From positions 124,001-188,000 of the forward strand of contig NZ_AXAI01000004.1 in the NCBI RefSeq assembly GCF_000472425.1: a stretch of DNA of 64,000 nucleotides. The letters run 5' to 3'. This document shows positions 43,928 to 51,724 of the stretch, piece after piece. The translations under genes and the position numbers were made by a program. The notes under the pieces were generated by a model, which did not search any database, was not told the DNA's origin, and saw nothing but the letters and a program-made list of their open reading frames with translations. The stretch comes from Bradyrhizobium sp. Tv2a-2. GTDB taxonomy: Bacteria; Pseudomonadota; Alphaproteobacteria; Rhizobiales; Xanthobacteraceae. Numbering within the stretch: the stretch's first letter is position 1; each line of letters starts with the position of its first letter.

Positions 43928-44885
43928 GCGTATTGCCATCGTTGCGGTTGGCCTCGTCATGGTCTTGGGCGCCCTGATTTCCTTTACACGCGAATCCTGC
44001 GCCGCGGCGTCGTTGATCGGTGTGGTCCGTGCCACCGAAGTGCACGTCGAACCCGAGGTGACCGGCCAGCTCGCCTCTATTGCGGTCGAGAAAGGCGCGC
44101 ATGTGCACGCCGGCGATGTTGTCGCCAAGCTTTCCGCGATCGAGCTGAACGCACAGGTCGCCCAGGCGCGGGCCGCATTGGCGGCAGCGACGGCAAACCG
44201 CGATAATGTCTATGCCGGGGTGCGTCACGAAGAAGTGGAATCCCTGAAGAACGAGATCGCGAAGGCCAATGCGCGCCGCGAATTTCTGGACCTGCAGCTG
44301 ACAAGGGCCGCGACGCTCGCAAGTCAGAACTTCGCATCGAAGCAGGCGTTGGATGAGGCCGAAAACGACGCAGCCGGAGCTCGCGCCGACGTGGCGGCCG
44401 CACAGGCCAATTACGACGCCGCCGTCGCCGGCCCGACCAAGGAGGAACGCAGCATCGCGGATGCCGAGGTACAGGCGGCACAAGCAGCCCTCGCGGTTCT
44501 CGAACGTCACCTGGACAAGACCATCCTGCGTGCGCCTGCCGATGGTGTTGTGAGCGTCATTGCGGCCGAGATCGGCGAGAACGTGCGTGCCGGACAGCCG
44601 ATCCTGGTGATCGAGGAAGCCGGCAAGCAATGGCTGTCATTCAATGCGCGCGAGGACGAACTCCGCGGCCTTTCGATCGGCAGCACCGTCGACGTCACAC
44701 GAAGCGGCGCCGCGGGCCCAATCAAGGCGGTCGTCACCGAGATGCACCCGCTCGGCGTGTTTGCGACCTGGCAGGCCGAGCGGGTCATCGGCGATCACGA
44801 CCGCAACACGCTGCGCCTTCGGCTCGATCCGCAAAGCAATGCAGCGGGCCTCGAGCCCGGCATGACAGTATGGATCGCGCGGTGA
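43914..44885 (+). CDS. HlyD-family periplasmic adaptor protein, second copy
   Basis: 323 residues; ATG lies 14 bases inside the permease gene. Signal/anchor IAIVAVGLVMVLGALISF, then GVVRATEVHVEPEVTGQLAS, coiled-coil hairpin to about 200, LDKTILRAPADGVVSVIAAE and barrel REDELRGLSIGSTVDVTRSG. Both adaptors share an AWQAER / YASWRATRATGD-type element ending in LEPGMTVWIAR or LRPGMSAYLDWR. Two adaptors for one permease suggest a heteromeric assembly or one dedicated partner each. No TolC gene is nearby. Confidence 0.9.
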   Translation: MRGLKRIAIVAVGLVMVLGALISFTRESCAAASLIGVVRATEVHVEPEVTGQLASIAVEKGAHVHAGDVVAKLSAIELNAQVAQARAALAAATANRDNVYAGVRHEEVESLKNEIAKANARREFLDLQLTRAATLASQNFASKQALDEAENDAAGARADVAAAQANYDAAVAGPTKEERSIADAEVQAAQAALAVLERHLDKTILRAPADGVVSVIAAEIGENVRAGQPILVIEEAGKQWLSFNAREDELRGLSIGSTVDVTRSGAAGPIKAVVTEMHPLGVFATWQAERVIGDHDRNTLRLRLDPQSNAAGLEPGMTVWIAR

Positions 44886-44907
44886 CGCCTCGCAGACCGT
44901 AGTGTGG

Positions 44908-44938
44908 GTCCCGGCTTTCGATAGGCGCAGGCCGGGAC
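44908..44938. terminator. Convergent terminator-like hairpin
   Basis: gtcccggc / gccgggac with a 15-base loop between the second HlyD gene and the CmcJ-like gene. Confidence 0.6.
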
Positions 44939-44957
44939 GACACCGAAAGCGCAGCAA

Positions 44958-45803
44958 CTACCTCTTATGAAACACCAGCGTCCGCAGCTCGATGCTTTCG
45001 CGCGGCGGCGCATCCGTTGGCGTAGTGGGGTCGACGAAGGCCGTGTGCGGCCCGAAGCGGGTGCGGCCGTCGGTTGCAGAGTCGTAACACTTGAGCAGGA
45101 TCGCCTCGTCCGGCGTCATGTCGCGGAAATAGAACCAGCGATGTCCGGGATTGAATCTCACCGAATAGGTCTCGCCCTGCCGGTTCGGATAGATCAGGTC
45201 GGAGGCGATGAGGTCACCGTCCTTCACCGTCGTCCCGTCAAGCATCGCAAGCGGTGAATCCCGCAAGGGTCCGCGGATCGGGCGCCACAGATTGATCACC
45301 TGCACACGCCCCTTCAAGAGCTCCTCGGCTTCATCGGGCAGATGCTCGCGGACGCGGTTGGCACCCGAGCTTGCGGTCTGGTCGACGTGGACCCGCGTCG
45401 CCGGCTGCCGCGGTCCGGCGCCGCGAATATCGGCCGCGCCTTCCACGCGCCTGCGCACGGTATGGTCAAAAATGAGGACGCGATCGGCTTTCAGCGTCGC
45501 CTTGAGGAAGGCTTCGACAGCGGGATAGTAGACCCGCTTCACCTCCTCGTCGTCGTAGAAATTGCGCACCACTGTCGGGTGCCGCACCAGCTCAAACCCC
45601 TGGCGGTCGAGCGAGAAGTTGTTCGCGACAACGCGTCCGTCGAAGATCGGGAGGACATGCGGCTCCGGCAGAGCGGTCGATTTCGGCTCGCCCGGCGGCG
45701 GATCGAAGGCGTAGGTGCGCGGCTTGCCGGCAACTGGCGCCAGATAGTTCAGCTCGGCTTTGACGAAAGGAAGCGATTCGATTTTTGTCTCTTGCAGGCC
45801 CAT
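44958..45803 (-). CDS. CmcJ/NvfI-family oxidoreductase
   Basis: 281 residues from MGLQETKIESLPFVKAELNY, with gggaga seven bases upstream. Family marks: NNFSLDRQGFELVRHPTVVR, YYPAVEAFLKATLKADRVLI, DHTVRRR, AATRVHVDQTASSGANRV-like segment VHVDQTASSGANRV and VINLWRPIRGPLRDSPLA. Members are Fe(II)/2-oxoglutarate-dependent in fold, acting in secondary metabolism (cephamycin CmcJ, fungal NvfI). Substrate unknown; the HxD-like VHVD and later His in NPGHRWFYF may form the metal site. Confidence 0.85.
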   Translation of the reverse strand: MGLQETKIESLPFVKAELNYLAPVAGKPRTYAFDPPPGEPKSTALPEPHVLPIFDGRVVANNFSLDRQGFELVRHPTVVRNFYDDEEVKRVYYPAVEAFLKATLKADRVLIFDHTVRRRVEGAADIRGAGPRQPATRVHVDQTASSGANRVREHLPDEAEELLKGRVQVINLWRPIRGPLRDSPLAMLDGTTVKDGDLIASDLIYPNRQGETYSVRFNPGHRWFYFRDMTPDEAILLKCYDSATDGRTRFGPHTAFVDPTTPTDAPPRESIELRTLVFHKR

Positions 45804-45973
45804 GGCCAATCTCCCGAACGACACGGTTGACTGCATGTTTGCGGGCGCACGCGTCTCGACAAGTGCATCTGCGAAATAGCAACGTTGCTTCCGCTGCAGA
45901 GCAGAAAGCGGGAAAGATCTTGTTCGGGGCGGTCGGTGCCGAAAGAATTATTCCCGCTTCACACGCGCGTGAC

Positions 45974-46744
45974 TTACGCGACCTTCGCAAAGTCCGGCGG
46001 ACGGCGCTCGGCGAAGGCCTGGAAGGCCTCGCGTGCCTCGGCGGATTTCAGCCGTGCCTCGAAATGCTCGCCTTCGGCCTGCATCTGCTTCACCAGCATC
46101 TCGCCGTTGCGCATCAGCCTCTTGGTCGCAACCAGCGATCCCAGGGGCTGCCGGGCAAGGCGCTGCGCGAGCGCGGTGGCCTCCGCATTGAGCTTGTCGA
46201 GCGGCACCACGCGGTTCGCCAGCCCCCATTCAAATGCGACGTTCGCGGCAATCGGCTCGCCCAACGCGAACAGTTCGAAAGCGCGCGCATAACCGATGCG
46301 CAGCGGCATCAGGATGCTCGAGGCCGCTTCCGGCACCAGCGCGAGGCTGATGAAGGGCGTCGACAGCAGCGCATTCTCCGCGAGCACCACGAGATCGCAA
46401 TGCAGGAGCATGGTGGTGCCGACGCCGACGGCCCGCCCCTGCACGGCCGCCACCAACGGCTTGGTCGCCTTTCCCAGCGAATGGATGAAGCGGGTGACAT
46501 GGCGCTCGCCGGTCGCCTTGCCCGAGGCGACGGCGGCGAACTCGCCGAGATCGTTGCCGGCGGTGAAGGAATCGCCCTCGCCCCGGATCAGGATGACGCG
46601 CACGGCAGCGTCGTTTTCGGCGCCTTCGATGGCGTCGGCAAGCGCACCATACATCTCGTTGGTCAGCGCGTTCTTCTTGTCGGGGCGCCTCAGTGTGAGC
46701 GTCAGGATGCCATTCTCTTTCTTGATCTCAACTTGCTCGGTCAT
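45974..46744 (-). CDS. Enoyl-CoA hydratase/isomerase family protein
   Basis: 256 residues. Crotonase fold marks: RPDKKNALTNEMYGALADAI, GDSFTAGNDLGEF (first oxyanion NH), AVQGRAVGVGTTMLLHCDLV (second). The first catalytic Glu of hydratases is not present at STPFISLALVPEA, while the second (PEA) is, as in isomerase-like members (PaaG, CaiD-like). It is translated after marR with a 4-base ATGA overlap. Confidence 0.88.
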   Translation of the reverse strand: MTEQVEIKKENGILTLTLRRPDKKNALTNEMYGALADAIEGAENDAAVRVILIRGEGDSFTAGNDLGEFAAVASGKATGERHVTRFIHSLGKATKPLVAAVQGRAVGVGTTMLLHCDLVVLAENALLSTPFISLALVPEAASSILMPLRIGYARAFELFALGEPIAANVAFEWGLANRVVPLDKLNAEATALAQRLARQPLGSLVATKRLMRNGEMLVKQMQAEGEHFEARLKSAEAREAFQAFAERRPPDFAKVA

Positions 46745-47178
46745 TCGCCGTCTCCTTTGGAAAATTTACGCTGGATGCTCGTCAGCCACCGCGCCACGAT
46801 GTCGATCTCTTCCACGCTGAAACCGTCCATCAGGCGCGCATTGGTCTCGTGCGCGACGTCTTTGGCGCGGACCAGTGCCTTGCGGCCCTTTGCCGTAAGA
46901 AAGATGCGCGAGGCGCGCGCGTCACTCGGATCAGAGCGCCGCTCGACCAGGCCGGCGGCCGCCATGCGGTCCACCAGTCCGCTGATCCCGGCCGGCCCGA
47001 GATCAAGCGCGGCGCCCGCCTCCCCCATCAGCGCGCCGTCCTGCCGTCCCAGCACAAACAATAGTCCTGCCTGGGCCGGCGGCACCGCGTCGACCGAGCT
47101 TGCGGCCACGGCGCGCTGCACTCGCCGCTGCGCCACGCTCAGAAGGTAGATAAGGCGATACGGTCTAGGCGAGGACAC
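46741..47178 (-). CDS. MarR-family transcriptional regulator
   Basis: 145 residues. Winged helix: PPAQAGLLFVLGRQDGALMG, LDLGPAGISGLVDRMAAAGL, VERRSDPSDARASRIFLTAK. Its start is 10 bases from a perfect 24-bp palindrome, so autorepression is likely. It controls the enoyl-CoA hydratase below it and perhaps the divergent esterase at 47337. A CoA thioester or aromatic acid is a plausible ligand by analogy with other MarR/CoA systems. Confidence 0.9.
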   Translation of the reverse strand: MSSPRPYRLIYLLSVAQRRVQRAVAASSVDAVPPAQAGLLFVLGRQDGALMGEAGAALDLGPAGISGLVDRMAAAGLVERRSDPSDARASRIFLTAKGRKALVRAKDVAHETNARLMDGFSVEEIDIVARWLTSIQRKFSKGDGE

Positions 47179-47188
47179 GACAGGCCGG

Positions 47189-47212
47189 ATTTATTTCGCA
47201 TGCGAAATAAAT
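47189..47212. promoter_or_regulatory. Perfect 24-bp palindrome, MarR operator
   Basis: atttatttcgca and its exact complement tgcgaaataaat. It lies just upstream of marR and about 125 bases before the divergent esterase, in an otherwise GC-rich spacer. Confidence 0.88.
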
Positions 47213-47336
47213 GCACGAAATGCCGGAGCTGTCACCCCAAAAGTGCTGATCATGCCGACCATTCGGTCGATTGCAGGGCTGGTCTGCGAAATCTAAGGTG
47301 GGTGCAAGAACAACCAAGAAGACCCAAGGATTTGCC

Positions 47337-48302
47337 ATGAGTGTTCCCCTTGATCCCGCCATCGCCAAGGTCATTCCGACGCTTCCCTTGCGCGATCCCG
47401 ACAACATGACACCACAGAGCGCGCGCGAGGCACTGCGCGCGGTCGCAGCCTCGCGCGCGCACCTGCCGCCGCCACTGGTCGCAAATGTGCAGAATGTTGA
47501 GGTCAAGGGCGCCAGCGGCCCCCTCGCGGCACGGGTCTATCGGATGGAGTCGGTGAACTCACCCACCATCGTGTTCTTTCACGGCGGCGGCTGGGTCGCC
47601 GGTGATCTCGAAACCCATGACTGGCAGGCACGCCTTTTGGCGATCGAAACGGATGCGGTCGTGGTATCCGTTGACTATCGCCGTCCGCCCGAGGTTTGTT
47701 TTCCCGGCGCCTTCGGGGATGCGTTCACCGCCGTGAGCGATATCGCCAGCCGGATCGCTGAGTTCGGTGGCGATCCGACACGCCTGGCTGTTGCCGGTGA
47801 CAGCGCAGGCGGCAATCTTGCGGCCGCCGCTGCGATTGCGGCCCGTGATGTCGGATTGCCGCTCGCCGGCCAATTGCTGGTCTATCCGGTTGTCGACGTC
47901 TTCGGACAATTTGCCGATCCAACCGAGAACGCGCGCTTTCCCTCCCGCACCGAAAATGCCGAGGGCTATTTCCTGACCCGCGCCGTGATGGAGTGGTTCT
48001 GCGGCCAGTACATCCAGGACCCGCAGGACGGGGCCGATTGGCGGGTCTCACCGCTGCGCGCCAGAAGTTTTGCGGGCGTTGCACCGGCCGTGGTCTGCAC
48101 GGCCTGGTTCGATCCGCTGCGGGACGAAGGCATGGCCTATGCAAAGGCTTTGCAGGCCGCAGGCGTTGCGGTGCGCCATCACGAGGGACTGGGCCTCATC
48201 CACGGCTTCTTCGGCGGCATCGGCGACGTCTCGGAAGCTGCGCGGCTGGAGGCCCAGCGGGCGCGGGCCGACTTCAAGGCGCTTCTCGCGCGCAGCATAT
48301 GA
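47337..48302 (+). CDS. HSL-family alpha/beta hydrolase (esterase)
   Basis: 321 residues from MSVPLDPAIAKVIPTLPLRD. Marks: VFFHGGGWVAGD, nucleophile GDSAGGNLAAAA, acid [16 protein letters not shown], His GLIHGFFGGI. It is a paralogue of the C-terminal half of the fusion protein at 37620 (shared TENAxGYFLTR and [15 protein letters not shown]). Cytoplasmic short-chain esterase or lipase-like enzyme. Confidence 0.92.
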   Translation: MSVPLDPAIAKVIPTLPLRDPDNMTPQSAREALRAVAASRAHLPPPLVANVQNVEVKGASGPLAARVYRMESVNSPTIVFFHGGGWVAGDLETHDWQARLLAIETDAVVVSVDYRRPPEVCFPGAFGDAFTAVSDIASRIAEFGGDPTRLAVAGDSAGGNLAAAAAIAARDVGLPLAGQLLVYPVVDVFGQFADPTENARFPSRTENAEGYFLTRAVMEWFCGQYIQDPQDGADWRVSPLRARSFAGVAPAVVCTAWFDPLRDEGMAYAKALQAAGVAVRHHEGLGLIHGFFGGIGDVSEAARLEAQRARADFKALLARSI

Positions 48303-48393
48303 GGCGATTTTATCGATGAACCGCACGATCCCGCTTGATCGCTCCGGAATTTGGGGTTCCAATCGGCACACTGCTGGTTTAGGGAGACACCAC

Positions 48394-48642
48394 ATGAAGA
48401 AGATTGTTCTGGCTGCCATCGTCGCCACATTCGCCGCCGGCTCGGCATTCGCGCAGGATGCCTCCTGCGACAGCAAGGCGGTCGGCAAGGACGGCAAGCC
48501 GCTCGCGGGCGCTGCAAAAACCTCGTTCATGAAGAAGTGCATGGCGGATGCCTGCGCGACCAAAGCGGTCGGCTCCGACGGCAAGCCGCTCGCAGGAGCG
48601 GCCAAGACGAGTTTCATGAAGAAGTGCGAAAAGGGCGCGTAA
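48394..48642 (+). CDS. PsiF-like small periplasmic protein, two repeats
   Basis: 82 residues, ggagaca before the ATG. Signal peptide MKKIVLAAIVATFAAGSAFA; two tandem copies of a 29-residue repeat, CDSKAVGKDGKPLAGAAKTS then FMKKC and CATKAVGSDGKPLAGAAKTS then FMKKC. The FMKKC unit matches the psiF repeat (phosphate-starvation-inducible proteins of unknown function). Each repeat has two Cys that could pair. Confidence 0.82.
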   Translation: MKKIVLAAIVATFAAGSAFAQDASCDSKAVGKDGKPLAGAAKTSFMKKCMADACATKAVGSDGKPLAGAAKTSFMKKCEKGA

Positions 48643-48661
48643 GCGGCTGCAAACCCGGAAT

Positions 48662-48689
48662 AAACGGGTGGCCGCACGGCCGCCCGTTT
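48662..48689. terminator. Convergent terminator
   Basis: aaacgggtggcc / ggccgcccgttt around gcac, between the PsiF-like gene and the aspartate dehydrogenase gene. Confidence 0.75.
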
Positions 48690-48692
48690 GAT

Positions 48693-49514
48693 TCAGGTCC
48701 CGACCCGCAAGGGGGCGTGGAGCTTGCGCAAGGCTGCGATTACCGACAGCGCCGTGATCCGCCCGGTCTTGGGATTTTCGGATGGAATGTTCTCGATCAT
48801 CATCGAGAAGCGCGCGGAATCCGAATCCACCTCGATGCGATGCACATTGCGCGTCACCGTCGGGTCCGCCCAGATCTCGACCATCGTACGGTCAGCCCCG
48901 ATGCCTGCAAGCGACAGCGCCACCGACACGTTGATATTGGCGGGAAAGCCTTTTGCGGCCGCACGCGCATTCCCCTCGAAGATCTTCTGCGGAGCTGTGA
49001 CCGCCTCGAGGTCGATTTTGTTCTCGACGACGTAAGGCGCGCCGGCAAAGCCCCGGGGCGGCTTGCGCGAGACCATCCGCGCGGAATGAATGGTCCCGAC
49101 CGCGGCCGCCGTGACGGCATCGAGCCCGATCAGCGCTCCTGTCGGCACCACGATCTGGCCGCCATGCTTCCGCGCAAGCTCGATCAGATCGTCATTTTCC
49201 AGCAGCGCGCCGGCCGAGAGCACGATCGCGGTCTTGCCGCGCGATACCACCGGCGCCACGATCGACCTGACCAGCCCGCTCGGCGCGCATTCGATGACGA
49301 TGTCGGCGACATCGGCCAACTGTTCGATCGGCAAGGTCGCGGGCGCGGATTTCAGTTGCGAGAGCCAGTCGCGATGCTTGCCGATCGACTGCGACGAGAC
49401 CGCACTTAAGACGACGCCATCGATCCCGGCATCGATCGCCTTGGCGACGCTGGTGCCAATCGCTCCAAGGCCGGCGATCGCCACCCGCGAGACTGCTTTC
49501 GAACCCTCACTCAC
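48693..49514 (-). CDS. L-aspartate dehydrogenase-like protein
   Basis: 273 residues from a GTG. N-terminal NAD(P) fold VAIAGLGAIGTSVAKAIDAG; middle IVIECAPSGLVRSI, KTAIVLSAGALLENDDLIEL; catalytic segment GGQIVVPTGALIGLDAVTAA and C-terminal GFPANINVSVALSLAGIGAD. Oxidises L-aspartate to iminoaspartate (route to NAD) or acts in the reverse direction; family assignment (NadX, DUF108) is solid, the reaction in vivo is not proven. It follows the MBL hydrolase by 44 bases. Confidence 0.88.
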   Translation of the reverse strand: MSEGSKAVSRVAIAGLGAIGTSVAKAIDAGIDGVVLSAVSSQSIGKHRDWLSQLKSAPATLPIEQLADVADIVIECAPSGLVRSIVAPVVSRGKTAIVLSAGALLENDDLIELARKHGGQIVVPTGALIGLDAVTAAAVGTIHSARMVSRKPPRGFAGAPYVVENKIDLEAVTAPQKIFEGNARAAAKGFPANINVSVALSLAGIGADRTMVEIWADPTVTRNVHRIEVDSDSARFSMMIENIPSENPKTGRITALSVIAALRKLHAPLRVGT

Positions 49515-49558
49515 ACCAAGGCCTCAGCTTTCTTTCAATTGCAAAACACCGGCCATCC

Positions 49559-50434
49559 CTACTCCCGTTTGAACCGATAATCGAATCCGGTGCCGAGGGT
49601 CTTGATCAGGCCCACCGTCGGACGCGGAAAATGTATAGGCATGACCAAGGTATCGGTGTCCGCGACCGCGGCAAAGAATTTTCGCCGCGAGGCCGCCGAC
49701 TCCTTCGGGTCCCAATCCGGCTTTGCCGACCAGTCCGGCTCGCGGCACTGGATGAGGTGGTGCATGAGATCGCCAGCCACCACCGCGCGCTGACCCCGCG
49801 AGGCGATGTTGACACAGCAATGGCAGGGCGAGTGCCCCGGTGTCGGCGTCAGCGTGATGGTGTCGTCGAGCGCATAGTCGTCGTCGACCAGAAGCGCCTG
49901 CCCGGCCTCGACGATGGGCAGGCAATTGTCGCGAAACACGGTGCCGGGCGGATTGTTGCCCTTGTTGTGCTCGGCCTCCCAAGCCGCATATTCGCGCTTG
50001 TGAAAGACATATTTCGCGTTCGGAAACGTCGGCATCCAGCGTCCGTCGCGTAACACCGTGTTCCAGCCAGTGTGGTCGATATGCAGATGGGTGCAGAACA
50101 CATAGTCGATCATCTCGAAGCCGATGCCGAGCGCGAACAACTCCTTGCGCCAGCGCTCCTTGCCGGGGAAATCGAACGGCGGCGGATGGCCCTTGTCCTC
50201 GCCGGTGCAGGTATCGACCAGGATCGTATGGCGCGGGGTGCGCACCACGAAGGTCTGGTAGGTGATGAGCATCATGCCCAGCGACGGATCGAACACCTCC
50301 GGTTCCATGGTCTGCAGGTGTTGCCTGAAGATGGCTGCGTTGTAGGCCGGGAAGAAATCTTGCGGCCGTCGCCACGGTCCTTCGCGTTCGATCACCGCGT
50401 CGATTGTGACTTCGCCGAGCCTTATTTGCTTCAT
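49559..50434 (-). CDS. MBL-fold metallohydrolase
   Basis: 291 residues from MKQIRLGEVTIDAVIEREGP. Metal motif THLHIDHTGWN (HxHxDH), further His in TPTPGHSPCHCCVNI, Asp in AVVAGDLMHHLIQ. Quorum-quenching lactonases and related hydrolases share this plan; DKGHPPPFDFPGKERWRKEL is typical of a rhizobial hypothetical subgroup. Upstream of the aspartate dehydrogenase gene, likely one operon. Confidence 0.88.
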   Translation of the reverse strand: MKQIRLGEVTIDAVIEREGPWRRPQDFFPAYNAAIFRQHLQTMEPEVFDPSLGMMLITYQTFVVRTPRHTILVDTCTGEDKGHPPPFDFPGKERWRKELFALGIGFEMIDYVFCTHLHIDHTGWNTVLRDGRWMPTFPNAKYVFHKREYAAWEAEHNKGNNPPGTVFRDNCLPIVEAGQALLVDDDYALDDTITLTPTPGHSPCHCCVNIASRGQRAVVAGDLMHHLIQCREPDWSAKPDWDPKESAASRRKFFAAVADTDTLVMPIHFPRPTVGLIKTLGTGFDYRFKRE

Positions 50435-50525
50435 GGCGTGCTCCCGCAAGTTTCCCGGCAGCGTACCGGGCGCGAGTGCCGCCATCAAGGCAACGGAAGC
50501 GGACGGCAGTTCAAGTGCCCGCCAG

Positions 50526-50620
50526 AGCGTTGTCGAGCGAAGTGGACGCCGGTTCGCGTGAAGAAAGCGCCTCAAAACAAGAATCTAGAACTTCGGTTCT
50601 GATTCAATCAGAACCGAAGC
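50526..50620 (-). repeat. Dispersed repeat, family D (reverse orientation)
   Basis: cgttgtcgagcgaagtggac, ggttcgcgtgaagaaagcgc and aacttcggttctgattcaat...agaaccgaagc; complement of the element at 17168. Confidence 0.88.
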
Positions 50621-50621
50621 C

Positions 50622-50771
50622 TTAGTGCCGCTTGAAATACTGGACTTCGCGTTCGTGTTTCTCGGCCGCGGTGCGCGATTTGAAGGTCCCGAGATTACGG
50701 CGCTTGCCGGTCCTGGGATCGATCTTGCGCGAATAGAGCCGGTACTCGCCGGATCGCAGTTTGCGGATCAT
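50622..50771 (-). CDS. Small basic conserved hypothetical protein
   Basis: 49 residues from MIRKLRSGEYRLYSRKIDPR; then TGKRRNLGTFKSRTAAEKHE and REVQYFKRH. Resembles the N-terminal (AP2-like) DNA-contact module of tyrosine recombinases but stands alone, as in many rhizobia. The longer start at 50831 is not conserved-looking. Confidence 0.72.
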   Translation of the reverse strand: MIRKLRSGEYRLYSRKIDPRTGKRRNLGTFKSRTAAEKHEREVQYFKRH

Positions 50772-50860
50772 GATCCTTCTCCTTGGGCATGATCGTGCAA
50801 ACGGCGATTGGCCTGCCCGGTTCCCTATCACTGCACGAGAAGGCCGATCGGCGCCTTGAT

Positions 50861-51691
50861 CTAGAAACAGAGATTGGTGACGAGGTTGCCGCGCTTGTCC
50901 TTAATCGCGAACGGACACTGCATCCGCTTCAATGCCGCCTTGGCGTTTTCGTCGCCGAGGTCGGCGGCGCGCTGGTAATAGGCCTTGGCGGCGTCCGTGT
51001 CCTTCGGCCCGCCACGGCCTTCCTGCGCAAAGACCCCCATTTGCTCGAGCGCGCCAGGATGGTTCTGCGCCGCCGCCTTCTGGAACAGGGCACGCGCACC
51101 CTCCTCGTCCTTCGGACCGCCGGTGCCGTCCGCCAGCATCAGGCCGAGCTGGTACTGCGCTTCGGCGTTGGTCTCGGCGGCCTTTGCCAGCATTTCGCGA
51201 GCACGCGCCGGATCGGACGGCGTGCTGGCACCGTCGCCGAGAGCCGCGAGATTGGAGACGCCGCGCGGATTGCCGGCTGCGGCCGCGCGCTCGAACAGTT
51301 TTCGCGCCTGCGCCTCGTCCTTTCCAACGCCGGCGCCTGTGGCATAGAGCACGCCGAGCTCGACCATCGCAGACGTCGAGCCCTTGTCCGCCGCCTTGCG
51401 CCAGGCGGCGATGGCATCCGCCGTCTTCTGGTTCGCGGCGTAGGCGCGGCCAAGCTCGAACATCGCACGGCGCGAGCCCGCCGCAGCGTTCTTGCAGAAC
51501 TTGATCGCAGTCGCGACGTCGGACGCCGCAATCTCGGTGACACCCTTGATATCGGCGGGCTTGTCGGGATCGGTGGGGTCGGCAGCAACGCGGTCGCACA
51601 GCACGAGATCGGCCGACTGCGCAAGCGCCAGCGACGGCGCGCATGCGGCGAGGATCACGGCGAAGCCAGCCCGATAAAACAATTTACTCAT
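50861..51691 (-). CDS. SEL1-like repeat periplasmic protein
   Basis: 276 residues with a signal peptide (GFAVILAACAPSLALAQ). At least five SEL1 units: AMFELGRAYAANQKTADAIA, AMVELGVLYATGAGVGKDEA, GVSNLAALGDGASTPSDPAR, AQYQLGLMLADGTGGPKDEE, ALEQMGVFAQEGRGGPKDTD. These tetratricopeptide-like solenoids bind other proteins in envelope or signalling complexes. Last of a three-gene minus-strand cluster (GrlR-like, substrate-binding, SEL1). Confidence 0.87.
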   Translation of the reverse strand: MSKLFYRAGFAVILAACAPSLALAQSADLVLCDRVAADPTDPDKPADIKGVTEIAASDVATAIKFCKNAAAGSRRAMFELGRAYAANQKTADAIAAWRKAADKGSTSAMVELGVLYATGAGVGKDEAQARKLFERAAAAGNPRGVSNLAALGDGASTPSDPARAREMLAKAAETNAEAQYQLGLMLADGTGGPKDEEGARALFQKAAAQNHPGALEQMGVFAQEGRGGPKDTDAAKAYYQRAADLGDENAKAALKRMQCPFAIKDKRGNLVTNLCF

Positions 51692-51724
51692 GGGGAGCGA
51701 AATTGCTTCGTCGTCCGGGCAAAT

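Noticed and set aside
45785..47149. 454-residue plus-strand frame over the hydratase and marR genes
   Set aside because: Antisense to two genes with clear domains; composition is typical of a shadow frame.
50622..50771. Phage integrase fragment
   Set aside because: The 49-residue protein resembles an AP2-like arm only and is intact with its own start; no catalytic domain or attachment-site duplication is seen.
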